A DNA stretch of 64,000 bases from Typha latifolia (Eukaryota; Streptophyta; Magnoliopsida; Poales; Typhaceae). The stretch lies in assembly GCA_019914945.1 (NCBI GenBank), contig CM034110.1:5845808-5909807 (forward strand), written 5' to 3'. The position numbers were made by a program, and so were the translations under genes. Positions 11,001 through 22,902 of this stretch are shown here, piece after piece. How positions within the stretch are numbered: position 1 is the first letter of the stretch; each line of letters starts with the position of its first letter. The notes beneath the pieces were generated by a model, which saw only the letters and a program-made list of their open reading frames with translations, had not been told where the DNA came from and did no database searches.

Positions 11001-13690
11001 AGGATGTAGAAGAGATTATCAAATTGGATGAATCGCCAAACAAGAAGGTTCAACTATCTGGTAGTGTATCAACAATGCCATCTAAAGTAACAGAAGTGTC
11101 ACCTGTCTGCATGCCTCAAAATTCTCCAAGAACAGGGAAAAGAGGCTTATCAAGGCCTTCTATTGCAAGAGAACTTCTTAGTTTAGAAATCAAAGAATCA
11201 TTACCAACTCCAAAGTTGAAGGATTTGCGACGAAGGAAAGATATGACCAATAGTCGTGTTCTGTTTAGCCGTCATTTGGATGAGGACGTAGTCAAGCAGC
11301 AGAAAAAGGTAGCTACCTTTCTTGCTAAAGTACTTTAAGTTACAAACAATTGTTTAACTTGTAGGCACAATGTTATTGTTTTTGTGCAGATATTAGCACG
11401 CCTAGGAGTCCCCGTCGCTTCTTCTATTTCAGATGCTACACACTTTGTGGCAGATAAGTTTGTTCGTACAGGGAATATGCTAGAAGCAATGGCTCTTGGC
11501 AAACCAGTGGTTAATACCATGTGGCTCGAAAGCTGTGGGCAGGCTAGCTGTTTCATTGATGAAAGAAACTACATACTGAGAGATGTCAAAAAAGAAAAGG
11601 AGATAAGATTCAGCATGCCTATTTCATTGGCTTCTGCATGCCAATGTCCACTTCTGCAGGTAATGCCAAATCTTTTTGGACTTAACTAGCCAAAATATGC
11701 TGTGTGCACTCAGTTTGCAGCTAAAAATACATCCAATTAGATATGGAAATCTCTTTGCAGGGCAAAAGAGTGTTCATAACACAAAATGTAAAACCTAGTC
11801 GAGAGCTTATTGGGAGCCTAATTAAGGCATCCGCTGGCCAGGTAATTTCTCCTGTTTTCATTTTAGATAACTTTGTTCCATCAACTTTCTTGTACTCTTT
11901 AATACTCTTTTGGTTGTCCATCTTCTCTTTTTATTTTCTGCTAGTCATTTCTTATATTCATGATATTTCTTGATAAGAATGACGTTCAATCAGTTCTTTG
12001 TGGAAATACTTTGATCTTGGGTCCCTCAAAGATACATTTGTGGGCTAAATTAACATTAAACATCTTATTGAATCTTCCATGTGATCTAAATAAGTCATTT
12101 TGCCTGCTGACCTCTGTATTATTAATATCGTCATTAGTCTTCCTGTAAATCCAGGTGTTCCTTTCGGAAGTCTCTGTACTATTATCATCGTTTCTATTCA
12201 AGATCCATCATCATTGTTGGACCATATCGCCATAATAGTTTCTCTCAAATTTTTGAGAGTATCAGCTGTATCCAATCAAAACCCATAATGGATATTGAAA
12301 TCTCTACATGAAGAATACTACAAAAGTTGTTTATAGCAGCCCTAACCTGAAGGATGTTACTTGTACAAATTTCAGGCCCCTTCCTTTAAATTATACCCCA
12401 TAACTCATGTGAAAGGACTTGCTTACTTTATTAAATGTGATTTGAAATCATATATGCACCTATCAGGAAATGTGGCCTTGGTCAATGCCAGCACTCAAAA
12501 AAAAAAATTGTCTACAATTTGTTTTCAGTTCGAGGTTGGGTGCCTTAGATGTCTGTTTGCTTCCTTCATAAAGTGGGGTTTGTCTCTGAATATGCTCCAC
12601 TTTATCGAGGCAAGTAAACCAAATGGTGATAAATGGGGTTGATATTAGATGGTGATCACCTTGGAAAAAGAAAGTTAAGCTCTTTTTATTGGAAATATGA
12701 CTGCCAATTTCACGAAACATTGCTTGTGTAAAGTGACAACTGCCTATCCTTTATCCAAGCTATCATCATTACTCATTAGACTTATTTGTGTTCCTCTACA
12801 GGACGCTGATAAATGATAAATGGCTGACCTTACTTAGTAATGATTATGCTTATCCAGAATTTCGTATGAATGAAAAAAGGCCTAAATTTTAAAATGTGGG
12901 TTCCCAATTTGAGTTTTATCACGATATTATTTATATAAGCTATTGTTACAAGTAAAAGTAATATATACATTTTCCAAGACGTATGCACAAAATTTGAGAT
13001 CATGCCATATGAGATTATCCAATTACTGTTTTGTACTTGAAATGGAAGATATGACCTCTTGAATGTTTCTTATGAAGTCTTTTGCTGTTGAGAGAAGACT
13101 TAAGATTACAACCAAACAAGCAACATATTCAGTCTTTTTACTCTGTAAATTTTATTATAACTCCTAAATCCCCTGAGCAATCACTCTATATGCGCATCTT
13201 CACTAAGAAACCCATTGTAAACACTGTGCAGCCAATGGAGAGGGTAGGTAGATCTGTATTGAAGGAAACCAAAGTACCAGATGATCTTTTGGTCATTTCT
13301 TGTGAAGAGGATTATGCAATTTGTGTACCACTACTTGAAAGAGGTAATGGTCCTTTTACCGACTTACATCAAATATGCAGTTGCTATATACTACTATGAA
13401 GTAATCAACTTGTCGTACATGTGGATGCAACAGGAGCAGGGGTTTTCAGCTCGGAATTTCTCTTGAATGGTATTGTCATCCAGAAACTGGAGTATGAAAG
13501 GTACTTTGCCAAGCCAAGTGCCCTTCGAGCTGATAGACTCAACTTTATTTCTTTCCTTCGCACCTAAATTTGTGTCCATTACTTCCTCAGACATCGGCTT
13601 TTCTCGGATCATGTCAAACGAACTCGATCAACAATATGGTTAAGAGGCAAAAAAAGTGACCAGTTTCTTCCTGTAAGCAAAGACATATAG
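5058..13690 (+). CDS. Tandem-BRCT nuclear protein, MDC1/PAXIP1-like, eight exons
   Basis: My model joins 5058-5121, 5282-5689, 8604-11308, 11390-11659, 11761-11841, 13232-13343, 13434-13500 and 13591-13690. All introns are GT-AG, the phases agree, and the sum is 3807 bp (1268 aa). The N-terminal third is acidic with TQ-containing motifs (ETQVLDTD, KTQLIDDCEE), the kind of site phosphorylated by ATM/ATR kinases. The long exon 3 is basic and disordered, with two copies of the motif PVAHRTRHS. The C terminus carries two BRCT domains, at about residues 1048-1130 (with NTMWLESCGQASCFIDE) and 1150-1250 (from GKRVFITQNVKPS). Tandem BRCT modules bind phosphopeptides at DNA damage sites; the role here is inferred from the family. 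The last exon starts HRLFSDHVKRTRS after KLEYER, a junction that fits plant homologues as I remember them. If intron 7 is not spliced, the frame runs on to a stop near 13567. Exon 2 may use either of two acceptors 6 bp apart. Intron 2 is 2.9 kb. Confidence 0.88.
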
Positions 13691-15474
13691 CTCCTTCAAT
13701 TCCAAGGTTTCCTCTGATGGAGATCAGCTTGCAGAAACATATGTGACTAAATTAAGAGTTGGTGATCTAACTTATTGCGCAGGGTAACTGTGTGTACTGT
13801 GTACGTATGTTTCTGCATTGCGCTGATGGTTCATTGCAGATAATGTGTATATTTATCTTCCTTCTGCTAATTCGGATTCTGTGCATTTAGTAGTATAGTT
13901 TTTTTTGTCTTGAGAAGAGTTATCTGCTTGCTTTTCCTGCAGAGCCTGTAAATCATAATCTGCCTTTAATAGAATCAGCTTGTTCATCATTGACTTGTAA
14001 GTTGTAACTGTGTAATCTCGGATAAAATATGGATCTCATGAACTGCTTCTTGCGGGTCACTTTCTCCCGGTTTAGGTTCGCAGATCCTTATTTAGCATCT
14101 CTCAGGAATTTATTGTTGTAAGCTTCCAAAATTTAGATTCACACCCTAATGTAAGGTGACCTACAGGCTACAGCAGAGAGATGCACAATGATAACTGGGA
14201 CCAGCAATTGGACAGACGCAAGTTCTTAAGTTTTGAGGACAATGGAAAACCTTTGAAATTGTATAAATCCAATAATTGCTGAGATTAGTATATATTGAAA
14301 ATAATGATGTGTTTCCTTATTGATCTTGTGATCTGTGATTGTTTTTGGCACATCTGAAATCTTGGTTAAACAAACATGTGAATTAGGTTATGCTGATTGT
14401 TTTATGTCATCTTACTGGAGCACCCTGCTCTGCCATGGCTAGTTATGCTCTTACAAGTATTAATAATTGATAGGATTTCATAGTGCCAGAACTGGATACT
14501 CGAATTTGTGTCCTATATTAATATCCCTTTTGAGTACTTACTATATCAGAAGCCAGGTTGAGGTACAAGAGTGCTCAAAAGTTGTAACAAATTATATCTG
14601 CATCCAACATGGGTTCCTGATGTCATAATCTTGATTCTCATCTTATATTGAGTAATGTTCTCTTCATATATTTGGTTCTAATATGTTCTTCTGAAATGAT
14701 CGTCATGTTTTCTTAACATGGTTGTTCCAATGAATTCTGTCTGCGGCCTGCTTTGAAATGATCTAAATTTGCTTCTTCATATAAACTTCCATGAACTATA
14801 ATTCCACATCTAATAATATATGTATACTGTGTTTGCCAATTTGATCATTGACAAAAATGTAACCTAGTGCTCTGTTTCATTTCAACACAAAAGATGGCTC
14901 ATCTCCCACGACTATAGTCTGAAAAGGTTTTTCTATACTTCTTTAATAAAGGTAACAAAGAGAGATTACAAGGGATCAAGCAACAATTGAAGTACAACAT
15001 GGAACTACATCCCTCATTAACATCCAGGTTAATTGCCCTGCAACCATAACAGTACAACTATGCTTATACATGTGAATATATTCTGATTTACTTCATATTT
15101 TGGCCTCTAGACATTTTCGTATCCCTTGGTTGACTGAAAGAGATTATAATAAACTAGAGATCAGGTCTGAACTGGCTTGCAGAATTGCAGGCATAACACC
15201 TCAACTAATTGACCTCCATTACCACATGTTTCACTAGATAAATGAGCTGATATAATATTATGAGACCAGCATTAGCCTGATGGAGCAATTGAAATACAAG
15301 TCATACAACTACAATTCTGAGATGAAACAGAAGGTATAGTAGTGCCCTCATTTGGATGTATTTGTTATGCCTCCGTTTCCAGTTTTTACACAATTTTAAG
15401 ATAGCTAAGGAACCAAATTTAAAAGCTCCATCACTCCTTTATCCCCTTCAGTAATCTCCTAACAGTTTAAAAGC
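13691..15474. other. Convergent 3' UTRs and spacer
   Basis: The BRCT gene (+) and the CRM gene (-) end facing each other. The spacer of about 1.8 kb is AT-rich, with no coding signature or RNA gene that I can recognise. Confidence 0.6.
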
Positions 15475-18400
15475 TTAATCACTGTCCCAACTCTCATCAA
15501 TCTTTTTCTTCTTTATTTCGCCTTTTCTATCATTGCTCTCCCTATTGTTATCATCATCCTCATCGTCGCTACTAAGGTAATCGAATGCAGCACGCCCTGA
15601 TGTTGCTAACCCATGTTCTTTCCCATCATCAGATTCCCACAATCGATCCTCCCCAAGTACATCATTGTCGGAACCGTCATCCACCTCACGAGTCTTCTCT
15701 CTAAATCTCGCAGAACCCCTGGCCCTATAAGCTTCCTTGTGACCAATTCTGTTGCCCTTCAGCCTCGAGCTTTCCCGTCTTTGAGGAGCCTCATCTGCAC
15801 TATCCATGTCGCTTCCAAAATCAGATCTGTTGTCTCTCATTTCATTTTCCGAGTCACATTCATGATCTTCTGATGCCTCAGAAATCTCATTCTCACTGTT
15901 CCATTTCCTTATATCCATAGTTCTTTGTTTATTACCAAGGTTTTTCTGATATCTTCCATGGTTTCTATCCTCATTCTCCAACTCATCATCACTCCAATTT
16001 GAACTCCTCCGTCGCATTCCCATACCGTCTTTGTCCCAATACCGTAGTCTAGCAGATTCTTCCTTCTCTGCTGCTTCCTCTGCTGCCCATTCCTGGTCTG
16101 CTGCATCCTCTATTTCCGCAATAAAGCGGTCAAGCTCCTCTTGGTCACTATCCTCAGAAGGTAGATCTGGTTGCTCCTCTTGTGTGGCATCAGCCTCGGG
16201 CATTGGCTGCCTATCGCCACGGAAAACATATGGAGTTCCTTGCTGTTCATCAATAGCACGGAAGAAAGTCGAGGCCACCCTCTGGATGCTGGCCATTGCA
16301 ACTGGGTCCTCTGGGTTGACACCCTTGCGACGGAGTTGCTGCTCTATCTTCTTGATATTTAGCTTCTGAGATTCAAGAGCTTGCTCAAATCTTGCCTTGA
16401 ACAAAGCCTGCATGAACAAATGTAGTTACTTTAGTACTTCAAAAAATCTGTTGTAAATAAGCTTCACAATATATGGTGCAACAGAATTCACTTATCTTAG
16501 TCTCAAGACAACTGAGCTTATTCTTCATGGTTTTAAATAAGCTTAATGTGACAATAGTTAAAACCTAAAGGAATTTGGAATATCATTAAACAATTGAAAA
16601 TCAGAAAGGAAAAAACAAAAAAGAGATCTCTTATGTTGAGGAAAATGTTCTGCCTGTCTCGATATCAACAAGAATAATATTTTGACATAGAATGGCAGCT
16701 AACTTGTTAAACCCATTGGCCATCTTATAATTGTATGGCCAAGTACATAGAGATAGAGATCTATTTTTATGAATCCTCAATTAATCTCCTCCCTTCAAGT
16801 CTATTCTTTCTCTCCCACCACTCACATACATTTCACATGTCAAAACCTAGTTCACATAAAGAACTTCCCCCAAATGAATACTTGCTTGAATTGTCTATGA
16901 GGGACATGCAGTAAAATACAATTAACATTAATTAAAGAATTGTTCATAGAAAGACAAATAGCTACAAAGATTGGCAGGATATATTTTTATGATGTAAGAC
17001 CAAAAAAAGTAAAAATGCTTGGAATGTAATGGAAAGAAGGTTTGGCATTCCTGTCAACACTCAAAAGTTAAGATTCTACACATGAAAACAACAACAAGCT
17101 GCTAATCCAACAATAAGGTCCTACACATGCTAACTCAAAAGTATGTGTTGCTATCTAATGAACCAAAATTTAGAGAAGTCAAATACTAGGTTCTATAAAC
17201 TGACTACATAAATCAATATCAAACTTACAAAAGATATTTGACATAAGTTGAAACACATGCCTCTAAAAAAAATACTTGTTATGTATTAGCAACTACAACA
17301 ATTAAAAAGTAAAAGCACAAACCTTCCTTTTCGTGAGAGTGTTAATGGGTATCAGGTTCTTTGGTTGGCGATAATTTCTTCCACGAAACATAATAATTGT
17401 TTTCACATTATGTACATTAACCACAATGCCACCACTTAATCTTGCTAGCATCGTTGCCATCTCCTTAATTTTTTCCTTAGGAAAGTTGTCACAACAAACT
17501 TGCACGGTCTCATGAAACTTCCAATGCAGATGCATATTTTGAACAACACCTCCAAAGACCCCACGCACTCCAACAGGGACATAATTCCTGTTTCGAAAGC
17601 CAATCTTTTTGTAAGCCTGAAGCTGTTCTACTGTTAAAAGTTCAGGATCATGTCGAGGAGCTGGTAGCTCTGGTAGCTCATATTTCTTGAGTTTTTGAAG
17701 AAGCAAAGCCACCTTTTTCTTGGCCTATACAATCAAGATTAGAAAGGCATTAATAGAGTTGAGAAAAAGAAACCAAAGGTCTATAAGCCCCATCTATGTA
17801 AAAAATATAGGAGTGATACTTACCAATTGCATTATCTAACAAGTAACCAAAAGATTGGAAGAGGAGAATCATATGTGAATGGCGCAATTTTCAATGGTTG
17901 TAAGGATAATACAGAAATTCATGAATAAATTCCTCATACTAATACATGTGGGTAGTATTAGAGTCAAACTAAAGGTAAACTTCTTGGACAACATGTAGAA
18001 AAATAAAAAAAAATCTTGGCTACTAATATAGTAGCAGATATGTGTGCTGCTAAGTGTAATTGAATTTGGAGCATCTAAAACCATTTTCCCCTGTCTCCCT
18101 CCCTCCTCTACTTAGAAAAATCAAAATCATTGGACCTAAGGCTAAAAGCATGTTTCTTGACTAAACAAAGGTTCCTTCTATTTGCTCCAGAAGTTTATAG
18201 AGGCAAAACATAGTTCTAGATAAAATGATACAATAACAGAATGGCAGCTTTGAAGAATCACAAAAAAATATGTATGGAAAAGAGATGCCAGGGAGCCCTT
18301 ACTCTTCTTAAGTTGTAAATGAGCCTCTCCTCATCTGTCATTAATTTCTTCCTAAGTTTCTTAGCACGTCGCATCTCTCTTAGGGTTTTCCCTGTCTCTC

Positions 18401-18753
18401 TTTGCATTCTCTTCTCTACCTTGCTCCGCATAGTTCTTCCTTTGTATGTAGACATAAATCGAGACCCATTAACCGAAGAAAACACAGATGTGGAAGGGGA
18501 ATAAATATTTCTTGAAGGCTTTGACATGACCTCGTTACTAAATTGCATTGGCAATGATACATCCCTAACAAAAGAACTCCTGGCATGGAAAAAACATAAA
18601 AGAAAAATCTATCAAAAAAGAAGCACGATCGGCTATACTCAATAACTACAGATTACAAATCCATGTTAAAAATTTTAAGATGTACATCCACCTGCTTTGG
18701 AGAAAGGATAAGGTCTTTAAGCAATGCGTTTGGAATTTCCTCAAGGCCAACAT
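15475..18753 (-). CDS. Single-CRM-domain RNA-binding protein, probably mitochondrial, four exons
   Basis: Exons on the minus strand are 18753-18692, 18579-18303, 17724-17323 and 16407-15475. All borders are GT-AG and in phase; the sum is 1674 bp (557 aa). The ATG at 18753 is chosen because it gives a leader rich in Arg, Leu and Ser without acidic residues (MLALRKFQTHCLKTLSFLQS), typical of mitochondrial presequences. A basic region follows, then a CRM (CRS1/YhbY) domain at about residues 140-240, running from LTVEQLQAYKKIGF to LIPINTLTKRK and containing GVRGVFGG. The C-terminal 200 residues are highly acidic and Ser-rich. CRM proteins bind organellar RNA and assist intron splicing. Length, single CRM domain and acidic tail resemble the plant subfamily that includes mitochondrial CFM9; that specific assignment is from memory and unproven. 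Confidence 0.88.
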
Positions 18754-18793
18754 GCTGAATACTAATTTTAGTGCCCTTCTTCAAAACGGTTCT

Positions 18794-18823
18794 CTAGTTA
18801 CTTTCTTGCTCGGCTTCTCCCAT
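18794..18823 (-). promoter_or_regulatory. uORF in the 5' leader of the CRM gene
   Basis: An ATG at 18823 opens a nine-codon frame (MGEAEQESN) closed by TAG at 18796-18794, about 40 bases before the main start at 18753. A second overlapping mini-ORF starts at 18833, but an AG just downstream (ATGCAG) could be a 5'-UTR intron acceptor that removes that start. A small upstream ORF could lower translation of the main frame. Confidence 0.5.
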
Positions 18824-19164
18824 TGCACTGCATGAAACCAACGTCACAATCCTCCACAATACAATCATTAATCTAAAACATAAGAAAGAACACAACCAAT
18901 TCTAATCATGCAAGCCAATTTGTAGAAATTGTTCGGAAAAAATGGAGCCTTTTATAACTTCATCGAAACAAGTAAAGATTTTGAAAGCAACAAGAGACTA
19001 ATCTTTCATATGCCGTATTAAACGTTTGTCGGAATCAAGGTTAAAGCACTCAAAACTAAGAGAAATGAGAACAAAATGCGACTACTGAGATCTCAACCTG
19101 GTAAGAGGAAAGGAGGAGGAGAGACTAGAGAAGAGGAAAGAAGGAGGAGATACCGGAGCGGTAG

Positions 19165-19347
19165 GCGACGGCGACGGCGACGGCGACGGAGTTGGGACTT
19201 AGGGTAATAAGAGTGTTCCGCGAAGGCCTTGGAGGGTTGAGGGAGAGTGGAGAACGGAAAAAAATAAAATAAAATAAAATTTCGGATTGTAGACGAAAAC
19301 TAACGAAACGGGTCCTGATCCGGATCCGGATCCGGATCCGGATCCGG
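19165..19347. repeat. Two 6-bp microsatellites near the CRM gene transcription start
   Basis: A (GCGACG)n tract of about 25 bp lies at 19165-19189, and a (GATCCG)n tract of about 31 bp at 19317-19347. Both lie in or just upstream of the 5' leader of the CRM gene. On the minus strand the second can be read as an Arg-Ile repeat, but there is no sign that it is translated. Confidence 0.85.
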
Positions 19348-19976
19348 GTCAAACTAAGGATATTTAAGAGATAATTAACGACATTACATATGATATCGAT
19401 GAGTTAAAGTTACCATGTTAACTCATGAAGGTAAGATTGTCATTTGATGGGGAGGTACATAGTTGAAAGGGTTGAAGTGTCACCAGAAAATATATAATAC
19501 AAAAAAAGTATACGATAAAAATGAGTAATAATTCAAGAAGCATACGAGTAATTAACCTAACGCTACTAATAGTGTGTTTGCAACCGCAAACATAACAAAC
19601 ATTATATTTAATTTCATAGTATGATCACAAATCAATCACTTTTTTCTTTGTAGAATGTTTGTGTATATATCCAGCTAAATTTAGTATTTATATGTATACA
19701 TCTCTCTCTCTCGAAACATTTGCTTTTAAATAAAGCTAACATTTAAATCCAAAATACATAAGTCGAATGATAAATGATGGTTTTAGCCTATCATTTTCAA
19801 TTTATTAGTCTAAGGGTTCATCCAATAGAAGAATGTAGATAAAAACTTAGCTAAGAGGAAAATATAAATCAATGGAAATTTATGGGAGGTGATCTTTTCC
19901 AAATAAACCTAATTAAAAATAAGGACAATTGATTTTGTACTATACGTACATTATATATATATATATATATATATAT

Positions 19977-20690
19977 GAAAAATTTGTATATAACACCTTG
20001 ACTTTTAATAAATTACGATTTACACCCTATATTTTTTTACTATTTATAAATTGGGTCCTATGATTTAATAAATTTATACGGAAAATACTCTGTGATTAGA
20101 CCTGTTAACTAAACTAAATCCCTAAGATAAGTTAACCATATAAAAAGATTATAAGAATATCGGCTAAGTTATATTTACTCAACTTAATAGAACCCAATCT
20201 AACTCAACCTAACCCAACCCAACTCAATCCAATCCAACCCAATCCAATCTAATCCAACATCAACTCAACCTTTACCTAACTAAAATCAGACTAACAAATT
20301 CATCCCAACTAAGAAATGTTTTCTTTATAAGAACCAAAAACCTAAGCTATGCGTAAATAAAAATCTAAGCTATATCCAAGAAGAGAGAGGAGCAAAAGTA
20401 AAAGAACATCTTTATCCGATCTAATTTGCGTAAGGAGGAAGAAGTAATCACATTGTGTCCTAAAAGAGAGAAGAAGAAAGGATAGAGAAGAAGATAAAAG
20501 AAACTAAGAGTATTTTAATCATTTGTGATAAATATATTTAATTTTAAATAAATATTCTTATCTACCAAAAACGGCGTTAGGTTAAATTTAATATATAGTG
20601 TTTTCTGCACATATTTGATAAATTATAAAGCTCAATTTATAAATAGTAAAAAATATATTCGTTAAAAGTCACGTGCCATATATAAATTTC
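19977..20690. mobile_element. MULE-like non-autonomous element with long inverted repeats (copy 1)
   Basis: The left end, GAAAAATTTGTATATAACAC, and the reverse complement of the right end, GAAATTTATATATGGCAC, match with gaps over roughly 110 bp, including ACTATTTATAAATTG in both arms. The element is about 714 bp and has inserted in a (TA)n tract, so its target-site duplication cannot be read. The interior has no transposase and carries a degenerate CCAAY array near 20190-20280. Confidence 0.75.
20190..20280. repeat. Degenerate pentamer array (CCAAC/CCAAT)
   Basis: About 90 bp of imperfect 5-bp units such as CAACC, CCAAT and CCAAC lie inside MULE-like copy 1. The period is 5, not the 7 of plant telomere repeats. 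Confidence 0.7.
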
Positions 20691-21262
20691 TATATATATA
20701 TATATGCACTCCCCGGTTACATTATATAGTATATAATAGACTTGATTACCTTTTCACCCCTCTATTATAAATAACCTAATATCGTATCTACGAGCGAAAG
20801 AATAAAAGCATACAATTTAACTCGCATAATATCTCAAATATAACTTTCTGCACATTTATGTAAAGAGGAGACTATAGTGTTTTACATAGTTCAAGAGGCA
20901 AATTGTATGCTCCTATTTTTCAGAGTACAAGATAATACTTACTTATAGTTTTTCCTGGTAAAAATATAATTAAATTTTATAATAATAAGTCCTAACCTTT
21001 ATTCAAGCTAAGTCAAGCTCCTCAAATTGCTGATTGAGATTCGATGCGAGCTGGTCCTAGTGGATTAGTTTAAACACTGTGATGATCATGCCCTAACATA
21101 TCGATAGCTTGTATCTAACGATGACTTATACATTATATTGTGAACATAATTAAAATGATCAGTTCGAATGCATGCATCGTGATGACCTCACCCAGAGCTC
21201 TCTCTAAAGAACTCCGTAGAAGTACTTCTCCTAATGCGGTCATGCATGAGTAGAGAGAGTAT

Positions 21263-21795
21263 TGTTGGATATGGTATCACAAACCAGATCTGGACTGATC
21301 TGAACGAAAGAAAATTATGAACATTTAGATGGTGGTAGCCTCGTGAGATAGGGTTTTAATGACTCTAGTTTCACCTAAATCGGTGGTCGGTATGAAAAGT
21401 TAAAAATAAAACAGTGGAGCAAGGTCGAAGGAGGGCAGAATAGTAATTATCCGACGTTACAGCGGTCGTAGGAGGGTGGCGTGGTTGGTTGTATTGTAGG
21501 GTGGTAAGAGGTAGCTAGAGTCTGGAAAGTTGGGATGTACGGTTATGATCTACTCCTAGAAAAGTAAAGTGATATAACGGCTAGATAAAATATAAGGACG
21601 AAAATAATAACTTGGCTAAACTCAGATTTCTTTAATTGATAATTATCAACACATGTTTACCCTATTTATAGGAGTAAAATTTCTAGCGAATTGTATCCAC
21701 ATGTAGATTATCCAATTTATTTAAAATTTAAAATAATAAAATAAAGCTAAGTAACTAACTTGACTCGAATTAACCCATGTTTACATATCGTAACA
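21263..21795. mobile_element. Diverged LTR copy, related to the solo LTR at 28.5 kb
   Basis: It starts TGTTGGATAT and ends CGTAACA. Along its length it aligns with 28460-29109, sharing GGTAGCCTCGTGAG, GGTTATGAT and CTATTTATAGGAGTAAAATT. The flanking GTAT on both sides may be part of a decayed target-site duplication. No internal retrotransposon genes lie next to it. Confidence 0.7.
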
Positions 21796-21992
21796 GTATC
21801 GGTTCAAGAATAATATTGGAATCAAAATTTGAATAGCATTTAGTTTAAACTTTTATAAAATTAGTGATATAAAGTATAAGTTTTATACTTTTATACAAAT
21901 ATCTAATCTAGTTTTTTCACATATATTTATATATCAAATATCTATCTGATTCTTATTCATATTTATACTTAGCAGATAGTAATTAAATTTAG

Positions 21993-22391
21993 GAAAATTT
22001 GCATATAACACCTTGTCTTTTAATAAAATTATGGTTCGCATCCTATATTTTCACTATTTATAAATCAAGCCTTATAATTTAGCGAATATATGCATAAAAC
22101 ACCATGTCGTTAGATTAGTTAGTTAAAATTAATCAAATCTTTGAATTAAGTTAACTATACTAAGAAAATTACGAAAATACCCTAAACTAAGTCATACTAA
22201 GGGCATTTTAGTTATTTTAGAAAGAAAATATCTCTACTGAGTAGAATATTCTTATCGGTATTAGTTTAAATCTAACTCAGAGAATTTTTTGCACATATTT
22301 GCTAAATTATATGACTTGATTTATAAATAGTGAAAATATAAAGTATAAACTACAATTATATTATAAAGCAGGTATTATATATAAATTTCTC
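21993..22391. mobile_element. MULE-like MITE with 10-bp target-site duplication (copy 2)
   Basis: A 399 bp element starting GAAAATTTGCATATAACACC and ending AAATTTCTC. Its arms are inverted repeats of about 150 bp (ACTATTTATAAATCAAG in both). It is flanked on both sides by TTAAATTTAG (21983-21992 and 22392-22401). Target duplications of 9-11 bp are typical of Mutator-like elements. It is a shorter sibling of copy 1. Confidence 0.85.
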
Positions 22392-22614
22392 TTAAATTTA
22401 GTATCCATTTACTATCTATATATAATTTTCACCCCCTATCACTTGTTTCTTTCTAGAAGCTTTCCCTAGCTCCCCTTCTTCTAGAAGCAAGTGGGCCCGA
22501 ACGAATAATTAATTATACACGTGCATGCATCCGCGTTCCGTCGAATCTGACCATATGTACACGTACGACCGTCCTCGCAGCCGTTTTTTTTTTTCTCTTT
22601 TTTTTGCACGTTCT

Positions 22615-22622
22615 CCACGTGG
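22615..22622 (+). promoter_or_regulatory. G-box CCACGTGG
   Basis: A perfect palindromic G-box, a core site for plant bZIP and bHLH factors, lies about 280 bp before the ATG of the small acidic gene. Its use is inferred from position only. Confidence 0.5.
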
Positions 22623-22902
22623 CTTATTCCACATAGCATACCGGACCATTTGAGTTTTTGACCAGTTATGGTCGATCGCGCAATCACCGGTAGCCAGGTA
22701 TCTCCATCGCAGCGAATTCCTGCATCCGAGAAATCAGGGAATCCAATTCCTCAGCATTTACGCCGCGTGCGTTTTTACTTCCGGTTTGAACAACCCCACG
22801 TACGTACGACTCACCGAACCAAACCAACCCTTTCATATACTCCTCCTCATCTCCTACTAAGTCCCCGCCATTAGATCACTGCGACGTTCCCTCAACTACC
22901 AA

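Larger units (their letters stand above)
19380..22600. other. Transposon-rich intergenic region
   Basis: AT-rich DNA between the CRM gene and the small acidic gene. It holds two related inverted-repeat elements (19977-20690 and 21993-22391) and an LTR copy (21263-21795), listed separately. No open frame here looks coding. Confidence 0.7.

Noticed and set aside
19125..19352. A minus-strand frame with an Arg-Ile repeat
   Set aside because: It comes from the (GATCCG)n microsatellite and lies upstream of the CRM gene start; no homology.
20190..20280. CCCAACC-like array as an interstitial telomere repeat
   Set aside because: The period is 5, not 7, and the CCCTAAA unit is missing.
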